A stretch of 6,671 nucleotides of DNA from Deltaproteobacteria bacterium (GTDB taxonomy: Bacteria > Desulfobacterota > Desulfobulbia > Desulfobulbales > BM004), in contig JAFDBU010000150.1 of assembly GCA_019313095.1 (NCBI GenBank), forward strand, positions 1 to 6,671, given 5' to 3'. The notes beneath the pieces were generated by a model. It saw only the letters and a program-made list of their open reading frames with translations. It searched no databases and had not been told where the DNA came from. Made by a program: the position numbers and the translations under genes. Positions 5,892-6,671 of this stretch are shown one piece after another; positions within the stretch are counted from its first letter, which is position 1; each line of letters begins with the position of its first letter.

Positions 5892-6671
5892 ATGCCCATT
5901 GACTCGATGCATCATCCAGCAGAAGATACAGGCAAAATAGCCCGATCAGCCTCAACGGTAAGCGTAGCTGTCATGTGCAGCAGGGTCCTTGGCCTAGTGA
6001 GAGAACAGGCCTTTGCCGTACTGTTCGGTGCCGGCTTCGCTTTTGACGCCTTTGTTGTTGCCTTCAGGATACCTAATCTCCTGAGGGATCTGTTCGGTGA
6101 AGGCGCCTTGAGTGCAGCCTTTGTCACTGTCTTTTCAGATTATGACGAAACCAAGGGTTCAGAAGCGACCTGGAAGCTGGCCGGCAACATTCTTGTTTTT
6201 ATCACAATTCTACTCAGTATTATTACCCTTATCGGCATTATTTTTGCCGATAAGATTGTTCTGGCCCTGGTCGATGCCGACTTTGAAAAAATTCCGGACA
6301 AGGTTGCCTTAACCCGTCTTCTCACCATGATCATGTTCCCGTTCCTGATCTTTATCTCGCTTTCTTCTGTCGTCATGGGAATTCTCAATACCAAGGGAAG
6401 ATTTTTCATCCCTGCCCTGGCTTCAAGTTTTTTTAACCTGGGGTCAATCATCGGCGGTGTGAGCCTCGCTTTTTTGCTGGCTGAAAACGACCATCCTTCT
6501 ATCGTCGGCATGGCAATAGGAACACTGATCGGCGGCATGCTGCAGCTTGGCGGCCAGCTTCCGTCTCTTGTCCGTACTGACTTTAAATTCAAATTTCATC
6601 TCAACCTCCGCGATCCAGGTCTGCACCGCATTTTAAAGCTGATGGCCCCGGCAGTATTCGGCCTTGCCGCA
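5892..6671 (+). CDS. murJ: lipid II flippase MurJ (MviN), N-terminal part, runs off the window
   Basis: MurJ is the inner-membrane MOP-superfamily flippase that moves lipid-linked peptidoglycan precursor (lipid II) to the periplasmic face for cell wall synthesis. The frame is open for 260 codons to the window edge, about half of the usual 500-530 residues. Signatures are clear: SRVLGLVRE (30-38), LFGAGFAFDAF (44-54), FRIPNLLRDLFGEGALSAAF (58-77) and GILNTKGRFFIPA (163-175). Arg31, Arg37, Asp52 and Arg65 align with E. coli Arg18, Arg24, Asp39 and Arg52, charged residues of the central cavity important for function. Several hydrophobic helices follow (about 98-118, 145-165, 176-196, 205-222). 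Two in-frame ATGs are possible (5892 and 5907). Neither has a Shine-Dalgarno, and the first 15 or so residues are not conserved, so the start is uncertain. It diverges from the EF-G paralogue. Confidence 0.95.
   Translation, partial: MPIDSMHHPAEDTGKIARSASTVSVAVMCSRVLGLVREQAFAVLFGAGFAFDAFVVAFRIPNLLRDLFGEGALSAAFVTVFSDYDETKGSEATWKLAGNILVFITILLSIITLIGIIFADKIVLALVDADFEKIPDKVALTRLLTMIMFPFLIFISLSSVVMGILNTKGRFFIPALASSFFNLGSIIGGVSLAFLLAENDHPSIVGMAIGTLIGGMLQLGGQLPSLVRTDFKFKFHLNLRDPGLHRILKLMAPAVFGLAA

Noticed and set aside
6140..6592. 150-codon open frame on the minus strand opposite murJ
   Set aside because: murJ is unmistakable on the plus strand here. The antisense translation is low-complexity, rich in Arg, Ser and Met, typical of a shadow frame.

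Overview
The window reads as ordinary chromosomal sequence from a Gram-negative bacterium. The lipid A gene fragment (lpxB) and the DUF2065/YjeT-type protein point to a proteobacterium-like, LPS-making organism. The overall flavour of LpxB, the EF-G paralogue and MurJ suggests a deltaproteobacterium (Desulfobacterota), but that assignment is an inference from remembered family resemblance and not from a search. No mobile element, CRISPR array, tRNA or rRNA was seen, and I find no convincing new biological system.

Left part (1-2143, all minus strand): a probable three-gene run transcribed leftwards. It comprises a 66-residue DUF2065 inner-membrane protein, a 518-residue sodium-dependent symporter of the NSS/SNF family, and the N-terminal end of lpxB, with gaps of 57 and 56 bases. 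The lpxB reading frame carries a TAG exactly where the family has a conserved glutamate. Recognisable LpxB sequence continues in the same frame to the window edge, so the gene looks interrupted by a point nonsense change, a sequencing error or, less likely, recoding.

Middle (2144-3540): a divergent control region, then purM (purine biosynthesis) on the plus strand. purM appears to be a single-gene unit. It has a near-consensus sigma70-type promoter (TTGACA, 17 bases, TATAAA) and ends at a strong hairpin with A and T tracts on both sides, which should also terminate the convergent gene. A perfect 7+1+7 palindrome lies between the purM promoter and a weaker candidate promoter for the leftward genes.

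Right part (3541-6671): a full-length EF-G paralogue (FusA2-like) on the minus strand with several altered GTPase motifs and a clear Shine-Dalgarno. Next comes a 260-base divergent intergenic region, then the first 260 codons of murJ (lipid II flippase) on the plus strand, running off the end of the window.

Functionally the genes are housekeeping or envelope related: lipid A synthesis (lpxB), peptidoglycan precursor export (murJ), purine synthesis (purM), solute uptake (NSS) and a translation-factor paralogue. Apart from the leftward run, each seems to be its own transcription unit.
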